Source: Brachycybe producta
Lineage: Eukaryota; Arthropoda; Diplopoda; Playtdesmida; Andrognathidae
Direction of reading: 5' to 3'
NCBI GenBank assembly: GCA_036925085.1
Contig: JAUPFP010000002.1
Location: 3,147,820 to 3,211,819 of the forward strand
DNA length: 64,000 nt
Part shown: positions 54,088-64,000 of the stretch, piece after piece
How positions within the stretch are numbered: the stretch's first letter is position 1
Layout: each line of letters starts with the position of its first letter
Position numbers and translations under genes: made by a program
Notes under the pieces: model-generated
The model's database searches: none
The model's input: only the letters and a program-made list of their open reading frames with translations
Told to the model about the DNA's origin: nothing

Positions 54088-54655
54088 AAGAGCCTAGATT
54101 AAAGCTGTACCGATCACACCAAAAAAACAAAAATTGGCATGCCAATCGATTTAACCGAAGCCAGATCATGCCGATTTTCACTACCGATTTTCGGTTACTT
54201 GCATTCAGGATGGTAAAAGAGTTAAATTATAATTTTCGAGTTTACGAAGCAATTCCAAGACAACAATTTTCTTTTAAAGATGAATTAGTGATAAAGTTGG
54301 TAATAAATTGATTGACCCTTCAATGGTGCCGTTTTATCTGGGAAAAGATTTACTTGTTGAATGCGGAAATCGGTTAACATTTGTTCGCCGACCCAATGTT
54401 TGCCGATTAGCAGTAAATCGGCAAAAAATCGGTTCAGCAAAATCGGCTCGGTACAGCCTTAGCCTAGATACAGCATTCAATTCAAAATTTCTCCGAATGT
54501 AGGCGCTGCGATCGTTTTTGATGAAAATGATTCCACGTGATAAGCTTATAAGAAGGAAACATCGTGAAGCCAATAGATTAATGGCACGTGCTATTTTTTG
54601 TTATTGTTCTAAGTCGCTTTTAACAAGAGTTCTTCAAACTTAGTTCTACTAAACG
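54088..54655. mobile_element. TTAA element B4 fragment, split by MITE L
   Basis: TTAAGAGCCTAGAT at 54086-54099 and, after the insert, gcctagatacagcattcaat with ctccgaatgtaggcgctgcg belong to the B family. The right end is lost. Confidence 0.65.
54100..54461. mobile_element. hAT-like MITE L with GCCTAGAT duplication
   Basis: The ends are TAAAGCTGTACCGA and TCGGTACAGCCTTA. The exact 8-bp duplication GCCTAGAT lies at 54092-54099 and 54462-54469. The interior is rich in ccgattttcgg motifs. Confidence 0.8.
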
Positions 54656-54660
54656 TTCTA

Positions 54661-54966
54661 CTAACCTTGTACACACATGAGTTAAATGAATTCAAATTAA
54701 ATGTGTTTAAGTGAATGATACGGAATCCAGTTAAGGGCATGAACCAAATAAAAAATTGACTTTATTATTAATATTTTAAATTGAAATACTAAATCAAAAT
54801 TTTGTCTATAGTTTATATAATTATATTTAAGTATTAACTCAATATTTTCAGATTATTAACTGAATAAATTAAATTCGACATGTCGTTTGTTTGCCCTTCA
54901 CAGAGCTCTGTAGAAGACGTTTATTATTTAAATGCATTTAAAGCATCAGGTGTGTACTTGGTATAA
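54661..54966 (-). mobile_element. MITE C6 (TACCTAGTACACAC family)
   Basis: Reverse orientation, aaccttgtacacacatgag to caggtgtgtacttggtat. Confidence 0.72.
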
Positions 54967-55028
54967 CCCTATCATAAATGATGGGAGAAAAATTCTAGTT
55001 TAATTTTGCTGCTAAAATTATTTAACTA

Positions 55029-55476
55029 CTAGTGGGGTAACCCGTCATAAATGACGAGAGCAAAATTCACCAGCAATTTTGTGCGTGTGCGTCGTTTTTT
55101 CTTTTTTTTTTACTCCTTTCATTTCAATTCAATTTCAGTCACCCTCTCCCACTTTGTTCTCCCTCCACGTTTCTCTCTCTCCCCCTCTACACTTTCCAAC
55201 CTTTTCCCCTCTCCAATTTCAGTCACCCTCTCCCACTTCCCCCCTCCACGTTTCTCTCTCTCTCTCTCTCTCTCCTCCTCCTCTACACTTTCCACCCTTT
55301 CCTCCTCTCGATTTTAATGTTGTGGGGTTCTTGGATGAGGAGTGTGCAACATATAGTTGACCTTGAGAAAAAAAGAGGTTCATTTCTTCATTTATTTAAA
55401 TTTATATAAATTCCGACGTGCTTCAATGGTTTTTGTTACTCCACACACACACAGACCTGGGATATTATATATATAA
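55029..55476 (-). mobile_element. Helitron-like copy E13
   Basis: Reverse: CTAG at 55029-55032, hairpin with one mismatch, CT-rich core, ttgaccttgagaaaaaaag, gacctgggatattatatata. The next copy abuts it. Confidence 0.68.
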
Positions 55477-55915
55477 CTAGTGGGGTAACCCGTCATAAAT
55501 GACGGGAGCAAAATTCACAGGCAATTGTGCGCATGCGCGTCGTTTTTTCCTTTTTTTACTCCTTTGATTTCAATTCAATTTCAGTCACCCCCTCCCACTT
55601 TGTTCTCCCTCCACGTTTTTCTCTCCCTCTCTACACTTTCCAACTTTTTCCCCTCTCCAATTTCAGTCACCCCTCCCACTTTCCCCCCTCCACGTTTCTC
55701 TCTCTCTCTCCCCCTCCTCTACACTTTCCAACCTTTCCCCCTCTCCATTTTAATATCATGGGGTTCTTGGATAAGGAGTGTGCAACATATAGTTGACCTT
55801 GAGAGAAAAAAAAAGAGGTTCATTTCTTCATTTATTTAAATTTATATAAATTCCGACACAGCGTTAGTCCACACACACACATACATATACAGGTCTGGGA
55901 TCTTATATATATAAT
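55477..55915 (-). mobile_element. Helitron-like copy E14
   Basis: Reverse: CTAG at 55477-55480, perfect hairpin, gcgcatgcgc, CT-rich core, ending tctgggatcttatatatata. E13 and E14 are in tandem. Confidence 0.7.
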
Positions 55916-55939
55916 TTTATCTATTTTACTATTAACAAT

Positions 55940-56110
55940 TTTACTATTGTTTTGGGTTCTTGGATCCGGAAAGTGCAACATAAAGTTGACCATGAGACAA
56001 AAAAAACTGGTTCATTTAAATTTAAATAAATTCCGACGTGCTTAAACGTTTTTGTCCTTGCTTGTACAGCGTTATACACACACACATACAGATAATGCTT
56101 ATAATATATA
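55940..56110 (-). mobile_element. Helitron-like fragment E15
   Basis: ggttcttggatccggaaagt, ttgaccatgagac and tttttgtccttgcttgtac match the 5' half of the family. The hairpin end is missing. Confidence 0.5.
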
Positions 56111-57404
56111 TATAATAAAAAAGGGTATATATGATTTCTTCCCACATAATATGACTAATGATTGTAGAATAATCATGTGTGTACTAAGGTATAAGAGCTT
56201 ATGAATATTCTCTTTAACTTTAAACTCATTTCCCCTCCCCCCCTTTCCAAAAAAAAATGTTTTTTTTTTAATTGTGCCACCTCTTCTTGCCAAGGTGCGA
56301 TATATTTCATGTGAAATATTTCAGTGGCACATCACTATTACTATTGTAAAAACAAAAAAATTATTACGGTCTTACCAGAAAATTGCACGTGAAAAGAAAT
56401 TCGCATCTGAATAAGGATTTTTGCTGTATATTCGTGTAATATTTTCCATTGTTAATATTTTGCAATCAACTCTTTTATTTTTTACCACACTTATCACAGG
56501 TATATTTTGAAATAACAGTACTTGACGGTGGTCTCTCTCTCTTTCTATGTGTGTGTGTGATTTCTTTTATATATATTGCAATTAGTTAAGTACCCGCCTT
56601 TTCAAATATTTCTCATTGGATGGATTTTTTCGTTTTGCTCAAGACTTATTAAGATGATTGGATGATGGGGAGACAGAACTGGTTATATTGTGCCCATTGA
56701 CGACAAAAATTTTGTGCTTGTGGCACATTGAGATTTAATTATTACTTATTAACTACCAAATTTGTTCCTGTCTAATTAGACAGGAACAAATTTGTTAGCT
56801 AATAATACAGTGCAGAACAATATGAGCTGGTATATAGGTGGTAGACATCTGAGAGGCCCGGAGTAATCTGCAGCCGCGGCAGCATCCTCTAGAGTATGGT
56901 GCTCCCGTACTTTCCTCCGAGTATCCTGCAACAAGTATCTCTCTATATTTTAAACAATGGCGGTTTACCCAAGGAGAGACTTGCTTATTTAGGTTATTGT
57001 GGGCTGCTCAGCTTTCTACCAGATATATATGGGATATAGATATTTGCCATAAAACCATTTGCCCTAAAGGGACATTTGCCCCAAATCCATTTTAAATAAA
57101 GGGACATTTGCCCTAAATCCACTTGCCCTAAAACCATTTGTCCTAAAGGTACATTTGCCCTAAAGACATTTCATCTAAAAGGATGTTTGCCCTAAAGGAC
57201 ATTTGCCATAAACCACTTTTTTGTGCCACTGCTAGTGAATCTCCAGAATTCCATACCCTAAAATGTATTGAATTTTGCAGATTCACTAGTAGGTTGGTTG
57301 TTTTGCAGATTGCTTAGGCAATATGCAGATTGACTGATTCCACAGGTTTGACAGTAACATATAAAAGTACTATACTGTAGCATGACCTTGTAATGCTCTT
57401 GTAA
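56111..57404. other. Unclassified sequence with a perfect palindrome
   Basis: A perfect 38-bp palindrome (56757-56794) is centred on ctaattag. A cluster of tttgccctaaa motifs lies at about 57045-57220. No gene is recognised. Confidence 0.4.
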
Positions 57405-57405
57405 T

Positions 57406-57714
57406 ACCTAGTACACACCTGATAATTTAAATTCATTTAAATAATAAACGTGTTCTACAGAGCCCTCTGTGAAGGGCAAACAAACAATATATCGAATTCA
57501 ATTTATTCAGTTAATAATCTGAAAATATTGAGTTAATACTTAAATATAATTATATAAACTTTTGACAAAAAATATTGATTTAGTATTTCAATTTAAAATA
57601 ATAATAATAAAAGTCAATTTTTATTTGGTGTTCATGTCCTTAACTGGATTCCGTATAATTCACCTAAGCACATTTAATTTGAATTTATTTAACTCATGTG
57701 TCTACAAGGTATTA
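57406..57714 (+). mobile_element. MITE C7 (TACCTAGTACACAC family)
   Basis: It runs from acctagtacacacctg to catgtgtctacaaggtatt. Confidence 0.72.
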
Positions 57715-57717
57715 CAT

Positions 57718-57886
57718 TCATGCAGCTAGTGCACCGCATGTAGCATTACAGAAAAATGACGTCACCACCATGAGTGTATATCACATTGCATTGTCGTACA
57801 AGGCACTGGTTAGCTTTGTGACGTCATCTTGACTTCTTTTTTTTGTTCTTTCTGTAATGTTGTATGCGGTGCATTAGCTGCATGAA
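57718..57886. mobile_element. Small palindromic MITE with ttcatgcagcta ends
   Basis: The arms ttcatgcagctagtgcaccg and cggtgcattagctgcatgaa enclose further inverted blocks (attacagaaa) and two tgacgtca-like sites. Confidence 0.6.
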
Positions 57887-58261
57887 CATGATGAGAGCAT
57901 AAGAAACTCAAGATTCTCTTTAAGGAAGGCTAGAGAAATATAAATAAGAACACATTTATATATTTAAATGGTTCTTTTTTTACCTATTTATATATATTTT
58001 GAATTTATGTTTTATAAAAAAGAACCTCGAATACATTCTATACAATTTAAAGTACATTCAAATAGATCTACAGCTTTTTTTTTTGTTTCTAACATGGAGT
58101 TGGGCTACATCTATCTTTATATCTTGGCACAAACTACTAATTAAAATTAATCATTATTGTGAATGTCTTAAAAATGTAGTTTTTTTTTTGGGGGGGGGGT
58201 CGTAAAATTACGAATTGAAGAATAATACTTGGCTGGCAACTGCTCTAATTGAAAAGTATAA

Positions 58262-59112
58262 TAGCGCATTCACACTAGGCTGGTTTATCAGCTGCTGGTT
58301 GCTGCTTGCTGGTTGTAGCCAGCTAGCAGCATAAGTTGCATTCACACTAGGCTGGTTTACAAGCTGCTGGTTGCTGCTGGCTATTAGCAGCAACAGCTAG
58401 CAGTGGCTGCTTTGGGTTCACACTTGTCCAGTCACTGCTGGTATTAGCAGCGCAAGTCATCTTGCAAAACACACAATCCAACAACAACCAACCCAAGCAG
58501 TGGAGTTTCAACTACCCACTAGTGCTACTACTAGCTAGCAACAAAGGGTTCACACTAGATGGTAGCACACTGGTAGCAGCAGGAAGAGAGTCACATGACC
58601 AGCTGGTGGCTGCTAAAGTTGAACATGTTCAACTTCACCAGATACTGTTAAAATCACTAGCGTGCTGGAGAAAGCAGCTGCTGGTAGCAGTGCACACTAT
58701 GCTGCTAGAGGGCTACAACCAGCAGCTGGTAAACCAGCCTAGTGTGAATGTGCCAATAGTGTGAACCGCTACCAGCAGCTACTTTCTCCAGCAAGCTATA
58801 GTGATTTTAACAGCGGCTGGTGAAGTTGAACATGTCCAACTTTAGCAGCTACCAGCTGGTCATGTGACTCCCTTCCTGCTGCTACCAGTGTGCTACCAGC
58901 TAGTGTGAATTCTTTGTCGCTAGTACTGGCACTAGTGGGTAGTTGAAACTCCACTGCTTGGGTGGGTTGGTTGTTGGATTGTGTGTTTTTGCAAGATGGT
59001 GATTGGATGACTTGCACTGCTAATACCAGCAGTGACTGGACAAATGTGAACCCAAAGCAGCCGCTGCTTGCTGTTGCTGCTAATAGCCAGCAAGCAAGGG
59101 TGGCTGGGGTTT
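58262..59112. mobile_element. Palindromic repeat rich in cagctgctgg motifs
   Basis: gcattcacactaggctggtt and its complement (accagcctagtgtgaatg) recur. The two halves mirror each other (gttgaacatgttcaacttca; agtggagtttcaactaccca). ORFs across it (58462-58764) are by-products. A partial copy lies at 61205-61610. Confidence 0.65.
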
Positions 59113-59179
59113 AACAGTATACCATAAAACTCCAAACATAAATAATCCCACTGCCATATATCACAATAATAAAAAAGAA

Positions 59180-59352
59180 GGAATGGGACATTCGAATTCT
59201 GCGAATCTTGAAAAATTATTCGAGATTCGAAAACTCGAATCTTTGAGATTTTTTTCGTCTTTCGAATCTTTCGAATCTTAACCTTAAAAAACTGTTAAAA
59301 ACTTTTGTAAAATTAGTTTTAACTCCATTGACGTCCAATAGAAGCGTTCACT
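59180..59352 (+). repeat. ttcgaa-rich dispersed repeat J2
   Basis: Colinear with J1 at 33914-34085. Confidence 0.55.
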
Positions 59353-60530
59353 AACAAAAAATGGCGATTGTTGCAATTTCGGTGGTGGTACCTGGATCAC
59401 CAATAGATCACCTTGTGGCGACCCCCTGAGTGCCCTGAGTTGTATTTGTCACACAGAGCAGCACTCTTCAACACAGATAAGGTCCCTTTTGGTTGTGTAA
59501 AATTATTTCCCATCGAAGGGAGTTAGTACATTGGTGTTTCTTTCAGTCAGAATTACAATTGCTAGCCTGGCCTCCATGGTGGCCAACTCATAACAGAGAC
59601 CATCCTTGGAGTTGCCAAGCTTGCAGTCCAAGGATGTCACAACCATGTTGTAGACCATATAAGCTTGCACACTTGCTATTTCTGTTGTTAGCTAACAGCC
59701 AGTTGACAAAGTGAAATAATTTTTTCAAAAAGAATTAATAGAAAAAGTTATTAATCTTATTTGAAAGTGTTGAAATCAAAAATCTATATTTCAAAAGTGT
59801 AATATTGTGTTTATTTTAAAAGTTATTACTAAACTAATAATGTGTTTGTCCTATATTCTGAAGGTTTTTACACATGTTTTTTTTTTTTTGGCTTGACAAA
59901 AATTAATTACTGACAATTAATAATTATTATTTCCCAAAAAATAAGTTTTCCTTAATATCATTTCTTTTAGTCTCTTTATTATCAAGGCGTGCATTTGAGC
60001 CCCATCTGCCCTTGGCATGCTCTTCTTCAACCTTTGTTGGTTCAAAAAAAAACTGCATTGCCTTTTTTCATCTTTTTGGCTAAATTTTCCTTCTGCCATG
60101 GCCCTCTGGGAGTAATTAATTATTGAAATTTATTTTATTCAGATATGTGAGGCCCTAGGTAACTGTAAATATGCTAAGTCTCTACTGTGTGTGTGATGTT
60201 AGCCCTAAAGACCCTTGACCTACAGACAGATCCTGAAGCCGTTTGCCCTGAAAAGACACTTGCAATAAAACCATAACACCAAAAATGTATAATTTTCTTT
60301 TTTTTTTTCGATTTCTTTCATTGAAAACATAAGCTTTTTTTTGTTGTATTCTAATGGAAAAACTGGCCCTCGAACTAAGAGGTCCGTCGAGAAAATGCCC
60401 CACATGCTAGTCCGACAAGCAATCGGGGACCCAATGAATCCAGTTAGCATTGACATCATGCATGCTACAGTATGTTCTATATAATAGCATTAACTGGTTA
60501 ATCGGTTAAGATGAGAAAATTATTTGGTGT
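59353..60530. other. Sequence without recognisable gene
   Basis: Short ORFs show no known domain. A tttgccctgaaa-like motif at about 60240 resembles the 57045 cluster. Confidence 0.35.
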
Positions 60531-60535
60531 AAATG

Positions 60536-60805
60536 TGCGTGTGTAAATGAGCGTACACATGCGTGCACGTGTGTAAATGAGCGTACACATGCGTGCACGT
60601 GTGTAAATGAGCGTACACATGCGCGCACGTGTGTAAATGTGCGTACACATGCGCACACATCAGTACATGTGCGTACACGTGTGTACACATGCGCGCACGT
60701 GTATACACATGTAACAATGAAATAAAGTTGGTTATTTCATATATGAAAGCATATATTAAAGCAATGAAGGTCTATAGGGTTTCTTGAATCCCTTGTTATA
60801 ATTTA
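60536..60805 (+). repeat. Repeat K4 with minisatellite core
   Basis: The alternating core (gagcgtacacatgcgtgcac units, 60540-60710) is followed by the K-family right flank (gaaagcatatattaaagc). Confidence 0.65.
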
Positions 60806-61204
60806 CATTTCAGTTTAAAGTTTTAAGTTTATGTTGGTTTTTTCCCAAGGCAGTGTAACCCAATCTGCAGTTTTTGTTCAGCTGGCAAACTGTACATTTT
60901 TATTAGGTTTATTTTGAAGAATTCCACCGATTTTGGCCAAAAACATTTTCAAATTGTAAAGTACTTAAACCTTAGTTTTTTTATTCAGACATAATTGTTT
61001 CTTGGCAGGTACTTGTAACGCTGTATTACGCCAACAGCACTGTCTTCATTGTCAAAAGCTACATTTCACAAAATTATACCATACACAACATGAGAAAATC
61101 CTATGAACATGAACTAACACCAAAACAACATGTATTTTGCGTAGCAGAAGCACTTGTAAAAGCTATTTACTCAGGATCTGAGGCTTGTAGATAGATCAAA
61201 ACGT

Positions 61205-61610
61205 TATTATTATGGCGCATTCACACTAAGCTGGTTTCCCAGCTGCTAGTGGCTGCTGGCTGGTTGTAGCCCTCTAGCCACATATTGTGAACTGCTACCA
61301 GCAGCTTCTTTCTCCAGCAGGCTAGTGATTTTAACAGTGGCTGGTTCAGTTGAACATGTCCAACTTTAGCAGCTACCAGCTAGCTGGTCATATGACTCCC
61401 CTCCTGCTACTACCAGTGTGCTACCAGCGAGTGTCGCTGGTAGTTGAAACTTTACTGCTTGGTTGGTGCATGGTTGTTAGAGTTTGTGTTTTTGCAAGAT
61501 GGTGATTGGATGACTTGCACTGCTAATACCAGCAGTGACTGGACAAGTGTGAACCCTAAGCAGCTGCTGCTTGCTGTTGATGCTAATAGCCAGCAGCAAC
61601 CATGTATAAA
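61205..61610. repeat. Partial copy of the cagctgctgg repeat
   Basis: gcgcattcacactaagctgg, cagctaccagct and gcaagatggtgattggatg match the right half of the element at 58262-59112. Confidence 0.6.
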
Positions 61611-61666
61611 TCCAAGTGACTTTGTAACCAAAGTTACTTATATAGGAATTATTTTTAAGAGCCTTA

Positions 61667-61965
61667 CTACCTTACTACTGTATTGTTTGGGTTCTTAGAC
61701 AAATCTTAGACAGACAAATCTTAATATACATTATATAAAATAGAAAAAACTTTTCAAAAGTTATATAGATATATAAATTTTGAAAAGCTTTTTCTATTTT
61801 ATATAATTTATATTAAGATTTGTCTGTCTGTGCATAACTCTACAAACAAGGACAAAAACGTGGAAGCACTTTGGAATTTATTTAAATGAACCAGTTTTTT
61901 CTCATGGTCAACTTTATGTTGCGTTTTCCCGATCTAAGAACCCACACAATACAGTAGTAAGGTGC
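61667..61965. repeat. Large fold-back containing a Helitron-like fragment
   Basis: accttactactgtattgt and its complement (acaatacagtagtaaggt) flank inverted gttcttag/ctaagaac and a central AT-rich palindrome. The right arm includes acaaggacaaaaacgtgg of the Helitron-like family. Confidence 0.5.
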
Positions 61966-62300
61966 TTATGAAGTATTTGAATAAAATAGTTAAATAATTT
62001 TAGTTGCAAAATAAAATTATACATTTTTAACTCTATATTAAATCTCATAGGAAGAAGAAAAAAACCATCTCACAAATGTTTGTAGAACTCGCATTAAAAT
62101 TATTTAAAGCAATAAGAAAAAAAAAATAGCAAGTACATTAATGTATAGGCTTCACGCTGATTGCTTTTTATGAGCTTAGCACGTGCAATGATTTTTCTAT
62201 TAAGACAAAAACCCAATAAAAAACTATTTTACTACCAAAAACGATCGCTGCGCCTACATTCGGAGAAATTTTGAATGAAGCACTATTTAGGCTCTCAATT
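61966..62300. repeat. TTAA element B5 fragment (reverse)
   Basis: gcctacattcggagaaattt and tttaggctctcaatt match the B-family end. The rest is decayed. Confidence 0.5.
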
Positions 62301-62969
62301 GGCGCCATATTGACATTATAGCTGAGTTTGACTTTATATTCTTTTCTCTATTTTTTGGATTCATTGTTCAACACGTTCAGCATCCTGAAGCAGATAAATG
62401 AGGGGGGAAAAACATTTAAAAATTTGTAAGCAGAATTTCTTGTATTGTAGTGGTTTTTTAAATATTGGTAAAAAAATTAATCCAACACATATATTACAGT
62501 TTGGTTTCAAAAAGCCACGTGATTTTGTCTTTATTCATTTATTATGGGAAAACCCAGCTTTTCCTTTGTTGTACATAATGGTTTTTAAGTAACTTTTGAT
62601 ATGCTGGCTACATTCCAAAAATTACGGTGCTCTGTTTAGGACATGCGCGAAACAATTTCAGTCTGTTATATCAAGTTATTCCTTCTCTCGATATAACGAC
62701 ATAAGAACTCCAGCACCGGTTTTAGGCGTAGGGTATTGCCTGCGGTGGCACATTTTTAAAGACGGCATTTTCTGGGGCAGAAAATACTTATTTTCGAAAA
62801 AAATTTTGTCTAAAAAATTTTACAAACGAAAAGGTTCATTTATTTTAAAGTGCCTGGAGCCTGCAATACATACTTTTTTGTATGTTATCTTACACTATAA
62901 AATAACAGATTTGATACATATACTTGCATATACTTAATGTTAATTCAAATGATGTATACAGACACTGGT
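62301..62969. other. Sequence without recognisable gene
   Basis: ORFs at 62398-62592 and 62596-62937 are AT-rich with no recognisable domain or codon pattern; I do not call them. Confidence 0.35.
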
Positions 62970-63663
62970 GTAACACCCAGTAACTCCCGATCCCGCCAAA
63001 ACCATAGCCTGGGGGTAAACAACTCCTGCTTGTCCTTCCCTCCTCTCTGACTTATACTTCTGAGTCATATCGAAGTGGCGGATTGATACTCTTAGGACCA
63101 TGGTCACTTGGACTTGGTTACACCTCGTATGTGTACACAGGTCCAAGGTATAAAAGGACCGTGTTCCTCTTTGTTCATCGTCCTTGTTTTTTGATCAACT
63201 TTGTTGTATTACGTCGATTCTTATCCATACCACATCATAGGCATGAGGATGCACCTTTGATTAACAATTCATTCTTGTAAACTTGAGTGTTTCCGTACAA
63301 GAATGAATAACGTGTTTATAATGGAAATCTGCGTTGTCTTTATGTTTGGAAACTAATACTTTTCTAAACAGGCCGGAGACACCATAAGGCAAGGAGACAT
63401 ACAGATCCTGGAGCAGCTACAGCATCTTCGATTGGCAACAGACAAAGGAAGATGCATATCAGCGTCGACCAGGAGAGATGGCCACCATCCTTCTGTAAAG
63501 ATTACACCCCTGCACAGAAGGATGATCGCAATCGATCGCCATCTGACTACTTTTGTAACTCGATTCTTCTTCGTGCGATCAACGCACGATCATGAGAAGA
63601 AACGAGTTGCAGACAACATCATCAAGTTGGTAAAATTATAAGGTCGACGTCAAAAGGTTCACA
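62970..63663 (+). mobile_element. Solo LTR S5
   Basis: It runs from TGTAACACCC to GGTTCACA. The flanks CTGG and TTGG form a 4-bp duplication with one mismatch. It contains the inverted repeat, ggtataaaagg and a gaatgaataacg variant of the polyadenylation signal. Confidence 0.8.
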
Positions 63664-63683
63664 TTGGCATTGGATAGTAATTA

Positions 63684-64000
63684 TGTAACAACCCACCCTG
63701 GGCTGTCAACAATACCCCCCGTAAGTTTACCCTAAACTTACCGGTCCTGACTTTGATTAGGGGCAGGCTCGCAGCCGTGGTTGCCCCTTTTGAATTGTAG
63801 GGTAGTGCCGGCTACCACAAAGTCTCCCTCATTGCTCATCTATGGATGAAAGACCGTTGAACCGACGAGGACCATGGTGACACCCCAGTGGCACTGCACA
63901 CCAGCATGAGCTAACAGCTGAACCCGACAGATAAAAGATGGTGGACTCCTCCCCGGTAACTCCTCAAATGATTGACACAACACAGTGTATAAATATTAAC
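63684..64000 (+). other. Unclassified sequence beginning TGTAACAACCC
   Basis: It begins like an LTR (tgtaacaacccaccc) and is GC-richer than its surroundings, but runs off the window, so its nature is undetermined. Confidence 0.25.

Noticed and set aside
58462..59135. ORFs in the cagctgctgg repeat
   Set aside because: Mirror-image ORFs (for example matching peptides on both strands) show they follow from the palindrome.
62398..62937. ORFs of 64 and 113 aa
   Set aside because: AT-rich, no domain, no splice context and no similarity that I can recognise.

Overview
The window looks like animal (metazoan) nuclear DNA, most likely from an invertebrate. It is AT-rich, intron-rich and dominated by transposable elements. 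I see no operons, ribosome-binding sites, tRNA or rRNA genes, or CRISPR arrays. I cannot name the species. An arthropod is plausible from the LINE types and a short run of TTAGG units, but this is weak evidence.

One host gene is recognisable. It is a partial ABCC (MRP4-like) ABC transporter on the minus strand. Ten coding exons between 21977 and 173 can be followed by splice sites and reading phase. They encode about 487 continuous residues, from the N-terminal region through the first transmembrane domain into the first nucleotide-binding domain (Walker A split across two exons). The first exon was not found, and the gene runs off the left edge. Its introns are packed with mobile elements.

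The main mobile element is a 10.3-kb LTR retrotransposon at 22114-32405 (+). It has near-identical 686-bp LTRs, a 4-bp ATAC target duplication, a PBS resembling the 3' end of tRNA-Ala, and a higher-order 60-bp repeat in the leader. It encodes gag, then in the same frame after one TGA a CCHC zinc knuckle and an aspartic protease. No reverse transcriptase, RNase H or integrase was seen. In their place are a 1.5-kb gap and a 725-residue Arg/Pro-rich ORF that I do not recognise. It lies antisense to the transporter, 137 bp upstream of an exon. Related solo or partial LTRs lie at 7424, 14383, 48070 (minus), 51496 and 62970, with a distant relative near 10480-10740.

The rest is layered repeats. There is a Helitron-like family (3' hairpin plus CTAG, variable GA-rich core, tandem copies). 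Several hAT-like non-autonomous elements have exact 8-bp duplications. Large palindromic families are flanked by TTAA. Other MITEs have TACCTAGTACACAC or ACAGGCAATTAG ends. A mobile repeat carries a 30-bp alternating purine-pyrimidine minisatellite. Two kinds of decayed LINE are present: one with SGNH-like ORF1, endonuclease and RT remains, the other R1/I-like with RNase H. Long AT microsatellites and perfect palindromes also occur. Many elements sit inside others, so a relative insertion order can be read.
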